Part shown: positions 46,941 to 55,486 of the stretch, in pieces
Layout: each line of letters starts with the position of its first letter
Numbering within the stretch: position 1 is the stretch's first letter
Source: Collinsella aerofaciens
GTDB taxonomy: Bacteria; Actinomycetota; Coriobacteriia; Coriobacteriales; Coriobacteriaceae
DNA length: 64,000 nt
Direction of reading: 5' to 3'
Assembly: GCF_028209395.1 (NCBI RefSeq)
Contig: NZ_JAQLDQ010000006.1
Coordinates: 1-64,000, forward strand
The notes under the pieces: generated by a model
The model's database searches: none
What the model saw: the letters and a program-made list of their open reading frames with translations, nothing else
Told to the model about the DNA's origin: nothing
Made by a program: the position numbers and the translations under genes

Positions 46941-48203
46941 TTAAGCGCTGTAGCCCATCGCCTGCAGGACAAACATGACGACCGTGAGCACCGTAATCAC
47001 GCCGATAGTCGCCCACGTGAGCACGTTCCATACGCGGCCGTTGCGGTTGGCGCCCATAATGTGACGGTCGGCGGCGATAACCACCTGGAACACCAGAACC
47101 ACGGGCAGTAGCACGCCATTGATGACCTGCGAGGTCATCATAATCTGGAACAGATCGACGCCGGGCATAAGCACCAGCACGGCAGAGATACCGATGATGG
47201 CCGTAATGATGCCGCGATAGACCGGGGCCTCGTCCCAGCTGCGGTCGGCACCGCGCTCCCAGCCAAATGCCTCGCAGATAGCGCTCGACGTAACGCCCGG
47301 CAGCACGCAGGCAGCCAAGAAACTCGCCGCGACCAGGCCCGAGGCAAACAGTACCGTAGACCACTGACCCGCAATAGGCTCCAGCGCGCGGGCAGCATCG
47401 GCAGCATCGCTAATCTGAATACCCGCCGGGAACAACACCGTGCCGGTCGTGATGATAATAAAGCCGGCAATAACATCGGCGGCAAGCGAGCCGCTCACGG
47501 TATCAATACGCTGCAGCACGATGTCGTCCTCGCCCGCGTTCTTATCGACCACGTTGTTCTGCGCCAAGAAAATCATCCACGGCGCGATGGTGGTACCGAT
47601 CGTTGCGACCACGAGCGACACGTAGCTGGGGTCATTTTGAATGTTAGGCACGACCAGGTCGACCGCGACCTCACCCCAGTTGGGGCCAGCCATAAACGCG
47701 GCGACGATGTAGGTCACGAACACGCAGCTCACCAGCAGCAGAATCTTCTCGATGCGCTGGAAACTCCCCGACATGGTAAGCATCCACACCAGCAGCGCCA
47801 CCAACGGCACCGAGATGCTCGCCGGCACGCCAAAGAGGGCAAGGCCGCTCGCAATACCCGCAAACTCCGAAATGGTCACAGCCGTGTTGGCGATCAACAG
47901 CGCCGCCATAGCAAGTACACTCTTGCGCACGCCAAAGCGCTCGCGAATGAGCGATGCCAGGCCCTTGCCCGTGACGCAGCCGCAGCGCGCCGCGGTCTCC
48001 TGCGTCACGATGAGCAGCACAGTCATGACAGGAAGCATCCACAGCATCTTGTAGCCATAGCTGGCGCCCGCGCTGGAATACGTTGCAATGCCGCCGGCGT
48101 CATTGCCCGAAAGCGCCGCCAGCAGACCGGGACCCATAGCGCCAAAGATGGCCGCGATGGTCAACTTTTGCTTGGTGCCCGACTTTTGCTTGGTATTTTG
48201 CAC
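46941..48203 (-). CDS. Nramp-related (probable Mg2+) transporter
   Basis: 420 residues with about eleven membrane helices of the Nramp/SLC11 family. The first metal-site helix reads LSGNDAGGIA (residues 31-40) in place of the usual DPGN context, and in helix 6 the hallmark Met-Pro-His is Ala207-Pro208-Trp209 (TTIAPW). Loss of that Met removes the soft ligand that selects Mn2+ or Fe2+. Nramp-related Mg2+ transporters, described from Eggerthella lenta, have the same kind of change. It follows the MgtE gene by eight bases, so it is co-transcribed with a Mg2+ channel. The start is GTG at 48203 with AGGTGG upstream. Ion identity is inference. Confidence 0.85.
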   Translation of the reverse strand: MQNTKQKSGTKQKLTIAAIFGAMGPGLLAALSGNDAGGIATYSSAGASYGYKMLWMLPVMTVLLIVTQETAARCGCVTGKGLASLIRERFGVRKSVLAMAALLIANTAVTISEFAGIASGLALFGVPASISVPLVALLVWMLTMSGSFQRIEKILLLVSCVFVTYIVAAFMAGPNWGEVAVDLVVPNIQNDPSYVSLVVATIGTTIAPWMIFLAQNNVVDKNAGEDDIVLQRIDTVSGSLAADVIAGFIIITTGTVLFPAGIQISDAADAARALEPIAGQWSTVLFASGLVAASFLAACVLPGVTSSAICEAFGWERGADRSWDEAPVYRGIITAIIGISAVLVLMPGVDLFQIMMTSQVINGVLLPVVLVFQVVIAADRHIMGANRNGRVWNVLTWATIGVITVLTVVMFVLQAMGYSA

Positions 48204-48211
48204 GCGACCAC

Positions 48212-50056
48212 CTAACCCATGACTGATATGGCGAGCAGCACCGCGGCGATGCAATACGCCACACACGAAATCATGACGGCAATGACGTTCATGGCGGTGC
48301 CCGACGTGTTGAGGTCATGCTCGTCACGCCAGAACAGCACCATCAGGTAAATCACGGCGCTCATGTTGCCAACCAGGCAAATAATGGCAGCGATATTAAA
48401 GCACCCGGTAAAGAGCTGCTCCTCAAACATGGGCGCATCGAGGAACGCAGCGGTGCGCACCAGCTGGGCGCACAGGTAGGTCACGAGCGACAGAATCAGG
48501 CCCATGCCCGTGCTCTGGAAGAAGAACCCCAGATACGGCTTGGGCTCGTCGTCGTGACCGTCATACTCCAGGAAGTAGTTCTTGACGAACGACACCATGC
48601 GCGAGGCCGCCAGCAGCACGAGCGGCATGGCGCACATGGGGAACACCACCAGATGCGCGGAGCCGAGCGCCGTTCCCAGCACGGTCGCCATGATGCACGA
48701 CGCGATGCCCCATACAACAACCCAGTACTGGCGATGCACGAACCAGCTGAGCACGTTCGTCGAGTCGTCCGACGCGCTGTCGCCCGAGCCGACACCGGCG
48801 ATCTGCAGGTCCTCCTGATGCTCCTCGGCGATAACGTCCATGGCGTCGTCGAAGGTTACGATACCCAGGATATGACGGTTCTCGTCGCAGACGGGGATAG
48901 CGACCAGGTCGTACTTGGTCATCTCGTCCGTCACGTCTTCCTGGTCCTCGTCGGGCGACACGTAGACCAGGTCGCGATAGGCCAGCTGACCCAGCGTGGC
49001 GTCGCGGTCGGCTACGATCAGCGTGCGCAGCGAAAGCACACCGGTCAGCATGCCGCTCGGATCCTCGGTATAGACGTAGTAGACGCTCTCGAAGTCCTCG
49101 TCGAGCTCGCGAATCGCCTCGATGGCGTCACCGACCGTTGCCGTGGCGGGCAGGGAGACAAACTCCGAGGTCATGATGCGGCCGGCGGTGTTGTCCTCAT
49201 ACCCCAGCAGGTTACGAATCGCCTTCTCCTCCTTGACGCCCATCAGGCGCAGGAGCTTCTCGGCCTTCTCGTAATCAAGCTCGTCGATCAGGTCGGCAGC
49301 GTCGTCCGGGTCCATCATGGCCAGCATCGACGATGCGTCCGTGTCGGACAGGCCCTCGAGCATCTCGGTCATAAGCTCGTCGTCATCGAACTCCGAGATA
49401 GCTTCGGCTGCCTGGGCGGTATCGAGCTGCGCAAACACCTGCGCACGTAGGCGCGGGTCGAGCTGCTCGATAATGTCGGCGATGTCGGCAGGGTGCAGCT
49501 CGCCGAGCGTCTTGTGCGACACCGAGAGTTGGATGTTTTTAGTCGAGCGGTCGAGCAGGTCCATGTAGGACCAAGCGATGATGTCCTCGCTGAGCGGCTT
49601 GCCCAGGTGCTTCATAAAGCCCTCGACGACGTGCTCGAGTGCGGGGCTGATCGCGCGCAGCAGACCGCGGGCACCGACCTCGGCACCCAACAGGCGCAGC
49701 TGGTTTTCGCCCGACATGGAAAACTTGATGTCGTTGACGCGCACGACCTTCATGCCCTGCGTGTCGACGATCTGCTTATTGAGCACGTCGCGCGCCAGCA
49801 GGAGCTCGGTCGGCTGCAGGTACGAGAAGCGAATATTGGTGGCAGACGTGTTGAGATACACGCCCGTCTCGTCGATACGGTCGACCCATTTGCGCCAGCT
49901 GATCATAAACGGCGTCTTGCCGGGGCCGCGGAACGCGAGCGACGTCACGTGCGGAAAAACTTCGCCGGTAGCAATGCCAAAATCGTTGACCACGCCGAGC
50001 TTTTCGCCGTCGACGTCCAAGACCGGCAATTTGAGCATCTCACTCAGATAATTCAA
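48212..50056 (-). CDS. mgtE: MgtE-type Mg2+ channel/transporter
   Basis: 614 residues, longer than a typical MgtE. Residues 1-120 look like a PRC-barrel (LPVLDVDGEKLGVVNDFGIATG). Then come the MgtE_N superhelix (about 170-290, LHPADIADIIEQLD), two CBS domains (about 295-420, with GRIMTSEFVSLPATATVGDAIEAI), and a membrane domain of about five helices from residue 445. The CBS and N domains gate MgtE by cytosolic Mg2+. The likely start is TTG at 50056 after GGGGAG; ATG at 50038 is an alternative. A hairpin-rich leader and a small overlapping frame precede it. The next gene, eight bases on, is an Nramp-related transporter. Confidence 0.92.
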   Translation of the reverse strand: MNYLSEMLKLPVLDVDGEKLGVVNDFGIATGEVFPHVTSLAFRGPGKTPFMISWRKWVDRIDETGVYLNTSATNIRFSYLQPTELLLARDVLNKQIVDTQGMKVVRVNDIKFSMSGENQLRLLGAEVGARGLLRAISPALEHVVEGFMKHLGKPLSEDIIAWSYMDLLDRSTKNIQLSVSHKTLGELHPADIADIIEQLDPRLRAQVFAQLDTAQAAEAISEFDDDELMTEMLEGLSDTDASSMLAMMDPDDAADLIDELDYEKAEKLLRLMGVKEEKAIRNLLGYEDNTAGRIMTSEFVSLPATATVGDAIEAIRELDEDFESVYYVYTEDPSGMLTGVLSLRTLIVADRDATLGQLAYRDLVYVSPDEDQEDVTDEMTKYDLVAIPVCDENRHILGIVTFDDAMDVIAEEHQEDLQIAGVGSGDSASDDSTNVLSWFVHRQYWVVVWGIASCIMATVLGTALGSAHLVVFPMCAMPLVLLAASRMVSFVKNYFLEYDGHDDEPKPYLGFFFQSTGMGLILSLVTYLCAQLVRTAAFLDAPMFEEQLFTGCFNIAAIICLVGNMSAVIYLMVLFWRDEHDLNTSGTAMNVIAVMISCVAYCIAAVLLAISVMG

Positions 50057-50072
50057 TGGTGCTCCCCATCAT
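50040..50072 (-). CDS. Possible 10-residue leader frame overlapping mgtE start
   Basis: ATG at 50072 lies four bases after GGAGG and runs ten codons to TGA at 50042-50040, overlapping the first codons of mgtE in another frame and ending one base before the mgtE ATG at 50038. This could couple translation to mgtE and decide which mgtE start is used. It is supported only by the ribosome site and the arrangement. Confidence 0.35.
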   Translation of the reverse strand: MMGSTIELSE

Positions 50073-50079
50073 TATTCCT

Positions 50080-50214
50080 CCGGACGCGGCCGCGCGTGCG
50101 GCGTCCGGGGGCTTCTGGATATGTATACGCATGCGCGGGCGGCACGCCGCTCGACGCTTACACCCCGTGCATGCGCAAAAAGCACCTGCATGGGGTCATC
50201 GACTGTATGGTCGA
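50080..50214 (-). promoter_or_regulatory. Structured leader upstream of mgtE
   Basis: Three hairpins in the minus-strand leader: 50199-50203/50210-50214, 50163-50171/50187-50195 (one mismatch) and 50080-50087/50101-50108. The last one overlaps the first two bases of the GGAGG ribosome site at 50081-50077. A TATAGT at 50280-50275 may be a -10 box. The pattern suits a regulated leader, but I could not match it to the M-box Mg2+ riboswitch. Confidence 0.4.
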
Positions 50215-50352
50215 GGTTTGGATTTCACCTGTAACCTTTCTCTTGACCCTCATTAACCGCAGTAACTATAGCATCAGCATCGCCCTGCGGCATCGAATTT
50301 ATGCGCTGCACATTGCAGGCATACCAAACGCTGACGTATCCGTGACATAGCC

Positions 50353-50387
50353 CTTGGGGACGTTCTTAAACGACTACCCAATGACTA
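50353..50387. repeat. Rearranged family B repeat at a gene end
   Basis: TTGGGGACGTTCTTAAACGACTA followed directly by CCCAATGACTAC: one family-B unit and the end of another joined in opposite orientation. The stop codon of the deacetylase-like gene (50385-50387) is the last triplet. With the leader and hairpins it accounts for the gap 50057-50384. Confidence 0.75.
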
Positions 50388-51791
50388 CTCTGTGGTGTCA
50401 TCGTCCTCGGCAAGTTGGGGGAACACGGCGTCCTTGGGCATGGTGACCTTCGTCAGCGAGGTGAGCTTTTTGCTGAGCGATGTGTCCGTCTTGACCAGGT
50501 CGCTGAGCGTCACGATCTTGTATCCGTCGGCGACAAGACCGTCGATAATCTGCGGCAGCGCCTCGAGCGTCTGCTCGGCGCATTCGTCTCTATCGGTGAG
50601 CAGCACGATATTGCCCGGCGTCACCGAATCGAGCACCGTTGAGACCTGCTCGTCGGCACCGTTGAGCAGCCAGTCGCCCGAGTCAATATTCCACGAGACC
50701 ACGGCGGAGACCAGGTCCATCGCATCAATCCAGTTTTGCTCGTCAAAGGCAGCGTAGGGAGCACGCAGCAGCATCGTCTTCACGCCGGTCGCCGACTTAA
50801 TCGCATCGGTGCCTTTCGTGATCTGTTCGCGTACCGTCTCACGGTCCTGACCCTTGAGCGAATCGTCGCTGTAGCTGTTGGATCCGATCTCGCACCCGGC
50901 ATCGACAATCGCCTTGGCCGTGGCAGGCGAGGCCTCGGCCGCATCGCCCGAAAGGAAGAACGTCGCGGTAACGCCCTTTTCCTTGAGCACCTGCAAGATC
51001 TGTTTGGTGGCGCCGCTCGGACCCTCGTCAAACGTCAGCGCCACGTACTTTTTGTTGCCCTTGGGCGCCACGCTGGCGCACGCAACGACGCAATCGGTGG
51101 CGGGCACAACCTCGCCGCGGTCCTGCGTCTTGCCCGACTGCTCACCAACCCACACCTCGGAGCGGCCCTGGACACCCCATGTCTGCACATACTCGATAGC
51201 GCCCGTGCCCTCGACCTTGAGCTTGGGCTCGATAACCGTAGCCTGAACCTCGTGCTTCTCGTAGGTGTTACGGCCATCCTTGACCGTCACCTTCTCGCCG
51301 CCCTCAAGTTCGCGGCTATCCCATTTGCCCTGTTTTATGCGCTTGCCGTCCACCTTAACCGACAGCTTTTCGCCGCCATGGCGCTTGAGCACGCTGTCAT
51401 CGACGGCCAGCAGGTCGCCTGCGTCGTAGGTATCGGTCAACTCCTGGTCGTCGATGAGATTCTGCAGCGTAGAGCCCACGCGCACCGCGGTCTTTTGCCC
51501 GTTAAGTTCCACGTCCACGCTGCGGTTGACGTAGCCCACGACGGCAGCGATAAACAGCACGAGCGCACAGCCCACGGCAATGAGCGCATAGGGCAGACGG
51601 GACGGTCGGCGCGGCGAGCGCCCGTTGCCGATGCGCGCGCTGCGGTCGCTAAACCCGCGGCTATGGTTGAGGTACATCGCGCCGGGCTTACGGCGGCGAC
51701 GGCGCTGACCGCTGGGCAGCTGCCCCAGGTCGCGGCGCGCCGTCGGACGCGCACCCGAACGCCCGTTTAAGTTGGATCCGTTTTGGCGCAT
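50385..51791 (-). CDS. Polysaccharide-deacetylase-like protein, active site altered
   Basis: 468 residues. A basic cytoplasmic N-terminus (1-67), one TM helix (about 68-88), a beta-rich region with two repeats like G5/DUF348-type domains (about 90-200), then a NodB fold from about 245. Motif 1 reads TFDEGPS (Asp255, Glu256) instead of TFDDGPS. The HxxxH motif is Asn305 and Asp309. The C-terminal catalytic His is Thr399 in LLTDRD. RAPY is kept. So most metal and catalytic residues of the family are replaced, and it may be an inactive, cell-wall-binding relative. The start follows GGGGGAGGG. It is anchored outside; partners unknown. Confidence 0.85.
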   Translation of the reverse strand: MRQNGSNLNGRSGARPTARRDLGQLPSGQRRRRRKPGAMYLNHSRGFSDRSARIGNGRSPRRPSRLPYALIAVGCALVLFIAAVVGYVNRSVDVELNGQKTAVRVGSTLQNLIDDQELTDTYDAGDLLAVDDSVLKRHGGEKLSVKVDGKRIKQGKWDSRELEGGEKVTVKDGRNTYEKHEVQATVIEPKLKVEGTGAIEYVQTWGVQGRSEVWVGEQSGKTQDRGEVVPATDCVVACASVAPKGNKKYVALTFDEGPSGATKQILQVLKEKGVTATFFLSGDAAEASPATAKAIVDAGCEIGSNSYSDDSLKGQDRETVREQITKGTDAIKSATGVKTMLLRAPYAAFDEQNWIDAMDLVSAVVSWNIDSGDWLLNGADEQVSTVLDSVTPGNIVLLTDRDECAEQTLEALPQIIDGLVADGYKIVTLSDLVKTDTSLSKKLTSLTKVTMPKDAVFPQLAEDDDTTE

Positions 51792-51812
51792 GTGCCCTCC
51801 CCCATAAACACA

Positions 51813-51842
51813 GCAAGCCGGAGCAACAGGTCTCCGGCTTGC
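51813..51842 (-). terminator. Hairpin between PRC-barrel and deacetylase-like genes
   Basis: Perfect 11-bp stem (51842-51832 with 51823-51813, GCAAGCCGGAG) 21 bases past the PRC-barrel stop codon, followed by TGTGTTTATG on the minus strand. It probably ends that transcript. Confidence 0.75.
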
Positions 51843-51863
51843 CTCCCATCATTTGGTACGTCG

Positions 51864-52619
51864 CTATTTTGTAGCTTTTGACGAGCCTCCGCTCGCCTTT
51901 TGGTATTCGTCCTTAAAGGCCTTGAACATGCCGCGCGTCTTGCCGAGCTGCTTGCCCAGTGCGCGACTGCCTTTGTCCACGGCGACCGATCCCTTGTCGT
52001 CGAGCACCTTGGCGCCCTTTTTGACCTTGTCGCCCACCACGACGCTGGCCTCGGCGGCCTTGGCGGCCGCACCGCCCGAATACCCAAGCGACTTGACCTC
52101 GTCCGAGACGACCATCGCACCGTTCTCGTAGCCGCGTAGCATCGTCGGCGGCACCTGCGTGTCACCAACCAAAACACTCGAAGCAGCACCGGCGGTCACA
52201 TAGAATGCCTGCACGATGCCCGAACGTGGCTTGAACTCAACGTCCGAGCAATAGCCCACGACGTCGCCCGATTCCGTGCGCACGTCCATACCGACCCAGA
52301 TGATGCAATCGTCCAGGTTGATGTCGAGGCGCTTGGCGGCGGCGGCATCGTACGTGTCCTTGACGTCATCGACCGCAATGGCGCCCTCGTAGACACCAAT
52401 GGCGTCGAGCGCTACGAATCGATCGGGACGCTCGATCATGCCCGCGATATCGGACTGGCGGACCATAAAGCCGACCACGCGCGTACCGCCCGGGGTAAAG
52501 ACCGGAAAGTGAATCTTTCCGAGCTTTTTAGGGCTGCGCGGCGTGCCGTCCTTTTTGGTGCGCTTGTCCTCGGTAGGCTTGCGATAGATCTTGGCGCCGA
52601 CAAAATCCCCGGCGCGCAT
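51864..52619 (-). CDS. PRC-barrel domain protein
   Basis: 251 residues, cytoplasmic. Two PRC-barrel-like halves: residues about 1-85 (GDFVGAKIY to IAVDDV) and about 95-170 (DIN-LDDCIIWVGMDV to VPPTML), then a Lys/Ala/Gly-rich tail that may be flexible. PRC barrels bind partners or RNA in varied settings; the MgtE at 48212 carries a similar domain at its N-terminus. The start ATG shares one base with the stop codon of the YtxH-type gene upstream (TAATG), so the two are coupled. Specific role unknown. Confidence 0.78.
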   Translation of the reverse strand: MRAGDFVGAKIYRKPTEDKRTKKDGTPRSPKKLGKIHFPVFTPGGTRVVGFMVRQSDIAGMIERPDRFVALDAIGVYEGAIAVDDVKDTYDAAAAKRLDINLDDCIIWVGMDVRTESGDVVGYCSDVEFKPRSGIVQAFYVTAGAASSVLVGDTQVPPTMLRGYENGAMVVSDEVKSLGYSGGAAAKAAEASVVVGDKVKKGAKVLDDKGSVAVDKGSRALGKQLGKTRGMFKAFKDEYQKASGGSSKATK

Positions 52620-53008
52620 TATGCCTCGGTCGAGGGCTCCGCAGCCTCGGTATCAGCCTCGACGGCGTTCTCGACCACGACGTCGGCGGCAGGCGTCACG
52701 TTGCCGCCCGAAATGGCGTCGTTGAGTTGCTCGCGCAGCTGGTCCATGCGCTCGCGGGCCAGGTCGACCTTGGCGCGCAGGTCGTCGGTCTTGGCGTCGA
52801 CCATCGGGCCAAAGTCATTCACCGCAGCACGGGCCTCCTCGGCGCTGTGCTCGTAGGTGTCGCGCATATTGTCCCAGGCGTCATTGGCGATATCGGCAGC
52901 CATGGCGCGGGTCTCGGCGCCCGAGCGCGGGGCCAGAGCAACGCCGACAATAGCGCCGGCAGCGGCACCAAAAAGTGCGCCGGAGACAAAGCTGAAAGTC
53001 TTACCCAT
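52619..53008 (-). CDS. YtxH-domain membrane-associated protein
   Basis: 129 residues. An N-terminal glycine/alanine-rich hydrophobic segment (SGALFGAAAGAIVGVALAP) is followed by RSG, the classic YtxH pattern, then amphipathic helices with coiled-coil character (about 50-95) and an acidic tail. YtxH-type proteins are small stress-linked membrane proteins of unclear mechanism. The start at 53008 gives MGKTFSF; an ATG six bases earlier is also near the AGGAGAGG site. It overlaps the PRC-barrel gene by one base and follows a cyanophycin-synthetase-N-like gene by 136 bases. Confidence 0.82.
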   Translation of the reverse strand: MGKTFSFVSGALFGAAAGAIVGVALAPRSGAETRAMAADIANDAWDNMRDTYEHSAEEARAAVNDFGPMVDAKTDDLRAKVDLARERMDQLREQLNDAISGGNVTPAADVVVENAVEADTEAAEPSTEA

Positions 53009-53144
53009 GATCATTCCTCTCCTGCGGGCACGTCGGTGCCCACCGTTTGAATGCTGTCCATTATACCCGCAGCGCATCGCTTGCCGCTCCGCTCATCTGC
53101 GTACGGCAAAGGCGCAGGTACGTGATGGTGATAAACGCGTAGGC

Positions 53145-53978
53145 CTACTCCTGGGGCATAGCCGGCATGGCCACCGTGGCACCCGGGTCCTCGCCGGCGC
53201 CGTCCACGAGCGGCAGGCCGCCCTCATGCGCAGGTCCTACCGGAACCGTCGCCGCACCGCCAAAGACGGCAGCGGAGGCCTCGTGGTTCTCGGCAACCGC
53301 GCCCTCGGTATCAATCGCCACCTGGGGCTCGTCGTCAAAGTTGGGGACGCCCTGGGGCTCGGTGGGAACGGGCTCGGCGGTCGCATCGGCAACGGGCTCG
53401 GCGTCGACCGGCACATCGCCCTCGTCAGCGCCCTCGTCCTCGGCAGCATCTTCGCCGTTCGCAGCGGCGACGGCCTCGTGAGGATCCTTGCCCTCGGCCT
53501 CGGCGCGCATGCCCAGCACCAGGTTGCGCAGGCCCGCGACCGTGCCTTCCACGTCGGGGGCAGGCTGGTCGGCGTGCAGGTACGCCCAGTCCATCATAAA
53601 GGTGGCCGACGACAGCGCACCGATGGCCAGTGCGTCGTCGGGGCACGAAAGCTCGACCTCAAAGACACGCTCGTCATGCTCGCTTACGCGCGTGCGGCCG
53701 CACGAGATGCTACCGGCAAGACCGGTCTCGTTCATGAGCTCGACCGTCACGTGCTCCAGCAGGTGGCAGAGCTCGGTCTGACCCATGCAGTCCTGGAACT
53801 CGCGGCCGGAATCGCCCAGGCACAGGTGCTTGGCAATCGCCGGCACCAGGTAGTACACGCGCGCCGTGGCCTCGATATCCTCCGAGGTCATGAGCGGCAT
53901 GCCGGGGTTCACCAGCACGTGCGCGCAGATCTTGTCCTCGCTGACGGTGACCTTAAGGATGTTGAACAGGCCTGCCAT
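53145..53978 (-). CDS. Stand-alone cyanophycin-synthetase N-terminal-like protein
   Basis: 277 residues. Residues 1-150 hold a HLLEHVTVELMNETGL segment followed by CGRTR, resembling the HVLEHVALELQ...GRTR pattern at the N-terminus of cyanophycin synthetase. The ATP-grasp and ligase domains of that enzyme are absent. The C-terminal 125 residues are a low-complexity Ala/Glu/Pro/Val-rich tail. The start follows GGGGAGAG. It is 24 bases behind the CNNM-type gene, so probably co-transcribed. With no catalytic domain it cannot make cyanophycin by itself; a binding or regulatory role is a guess. Confidence 0.6.
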   Translation of the reverse strand: MAGLFNILKVTVSEDKICAHVLVNPGMPLMTSEDIEATARVYYLVPAIAKHLCLGDSGREFQDCMGQTELCHLLEHVTVELMNETGLAGSISCGRTRVSEHDERVFEVELSCPDDALAIGALSSATFMMDWAYLHADQPAPDVEGTVAGLRNLVLGMRAEAEGKDPHEAVAAANGEDAAEDEGADEGDVPVDAEPVADATAEPVPTEPQGVPNFDDEPQVAIDTEGAVAENHEASAAVFGGAATVPVGPAHEGGLPLVDGAGEDPGATVAMPAMPQE

Positions 53979-54002
53979 AACTCTCCCCTACTCTTCCTTG
54001 TC

Positions 54003-55376
54003 CTACTCGTCGCCGTCGTGCGGATTCGCGGAACCCGCACCCGACGTCGTCGGCTCGTCTACCGAAGACTCGGAATCCTTCTTATCGGTTTCGGCCGGAG
54101 CGATCACGCGAATGAGCGAGATGCGCTGGCCACGCATCGACTGCACTTTAAACTTGTACCCCGCGACCTCAAACACCTCTCCGATGTCGGGCACCGAGTC
54201 GCAAAGCTCCAAAATCCAGCCGGCGATGGTCTCATAATCATCGCTTTCCTCAAGCGGCCAACCAAGCTCAATCGCGTCATCGCACGAAAAACGCCCATCA
54301 ACGAGCCACTCGCGGCGCGAAAGGCGCGTGAGGTACTTGTTGTCGGGGTCGAACTCGTCCTCGATCTCGCCCACGATCTCCTCGACGATGTCCTCGATGG
54401 TGATGATGCCGGCCGTGCCGCCGTACTCATCCACGACGACCACGATCTGGTCGTGCGAGGTCTGCATCTCGGACAGCAGCGGCAGGATGTCCTTGGTGTC
54501 GGGCACAAAGGTGGCGTCGCGCAAAAAGCCGGCGATGGGCTGGTCGCCCTTGCCGTCGAGCGCGGGCTGGATCAGGTCCTTGATGTGCGCGATGCCCGCG
54601 ACGTTGTCGGGGTCCTCGTGATAGACGGGGATGCGGCTGAAGCCGGTCTGGCGCATGGTGGATAGCACGCTGGCGACCGTCTCGTCGTCCTCGCACATGG
54701 TGGTGTCCACGCGCGGCACCATGACCTCGCGGGCAACGGTGTCGCCCAGGTCAAAGATCTCGTGGATCATGCGCTTTTCCTCGTCGAGCAGGTCGTCCTG
54801 CTCCGAGACCATGTACTTGATCTCTTCTTCCGAGACGTTCTGACGGTCGTCGGCACTCTTGATACGCAAGATGCGGGCCAGGCCATCGGAGCAAGCGCCA
54901 GTCAGCCACACGAGCGGACGGGCGATCTTCTGGAACACGGAAAGCGGGCCCACGACCTGCTTGGACACGCCCTCGGCATTGGCCAGGCCGATGCGCTTGG
55001 GGACGAGCTCGCCGATCACGATGGACACGAAGGCGACCGCGACGGTGATGATGACCGGCGCCAGGCCGCGCGCGATGGCGGAGAGCGGCGCGATGCCAAA
55101 GCTCATGAGCCACGTGGCAAGCGGGTCGGACAGACTCGTCGAGGCGACGGCGGACGAGGCGAAGCCCACGAGCGTGATGGCGACCTGGATGGTGGCGAGC
55201 AGCTGGTCGGAGTCGGCGGCCAGCTTAATGGCACGCTCGGCGCGCTTGTCGCCTTCCTCGGCCTCATGCTCCAGCACGGCGCGCTTGGCCGTGGTGAGCG
55301 CCATCTCGGACATAGAGAAGTAGCCGTTGATGAGGGTCAAAACGAGGGTAGTGATAAGGGAGATGGTTATGTCCAT
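54003..55376 (-). CDS. CNNM/CorC-type membrane protein (hemolysin C family)
   Basis: 457 residues. A DUF21/CNNM membrane domain (1-190) with four hydrophobic segments, starting in SLITTLVLTLINGYFSMSEMAL. Two CBS domains follow (about 205-330, VAREVMVPRVDTTMCEDDETVASV and FVPDTKDILPLLSEM), then a CorC_HlyC domain (about 345-430). The family includes Mg2+ and Co2+ exporters. The nearest GGAGG lies 15 bases before the ATG, so the start is less certain. It precedes the cyanophycin-N-like gene by 24 bases and shares the region with MgtE and the Nramp-related transporter. Confidence 0.92.
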   Translation of the reverse strand: MDITISLITTLVLTLINGYFSMSEMALTTAKRAVLEHEAEEGDKRAERAIKLAADSDQLLATIQVAITLVGFASSAVASTSLSDPLATWLMSFGIAPLSAIARGLAPVIITVAVAFVSIVIGELVPKRIGLANAEGVSKQVVGPLSVFQKIARPLVWLTGACSDGLARILRIKSADDRQNVSEEEIKYMVSEQDDLLDEEKRMIHEIFDLGDTVAREVMVPRVDTTMCEDDETVASVLSTMRQTGFSRIPVYHEDPDNVAGIAHIKDLIQPALDGKGDQPIAGFLRDATFVPDTKDILPLLSEMQTSHDQIVVVVDEYGGTAGIITIEDIVEEIVGEIEDEFDPDNKYLTRLSRREWLVDGRFSCDDAIELGWPLEESDDYETIAGWILELCDSVPDIGEVFEVAGYKFKVQSMRGQRISLIRVIAPAETDKKDSESSVDEPTTSGAGSANPHDGDE

Positions 55377-55486
55377 CGGGAGTTTCTCGAACCTCCAAGA
55401 TTCGGGACGTCAGGTCAAAACGTTGATGACGGATACGGCAATTGCACCGGCGCCCAAACGAGGACGCGGGCGCGCAGGCGCGGTCG

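Noticed and set aside
50057..50350. M-box Mg2+ riboswitch before mgtE
   Set aside because: The leader is structured, but I could not place the conserved M-box core sequences.
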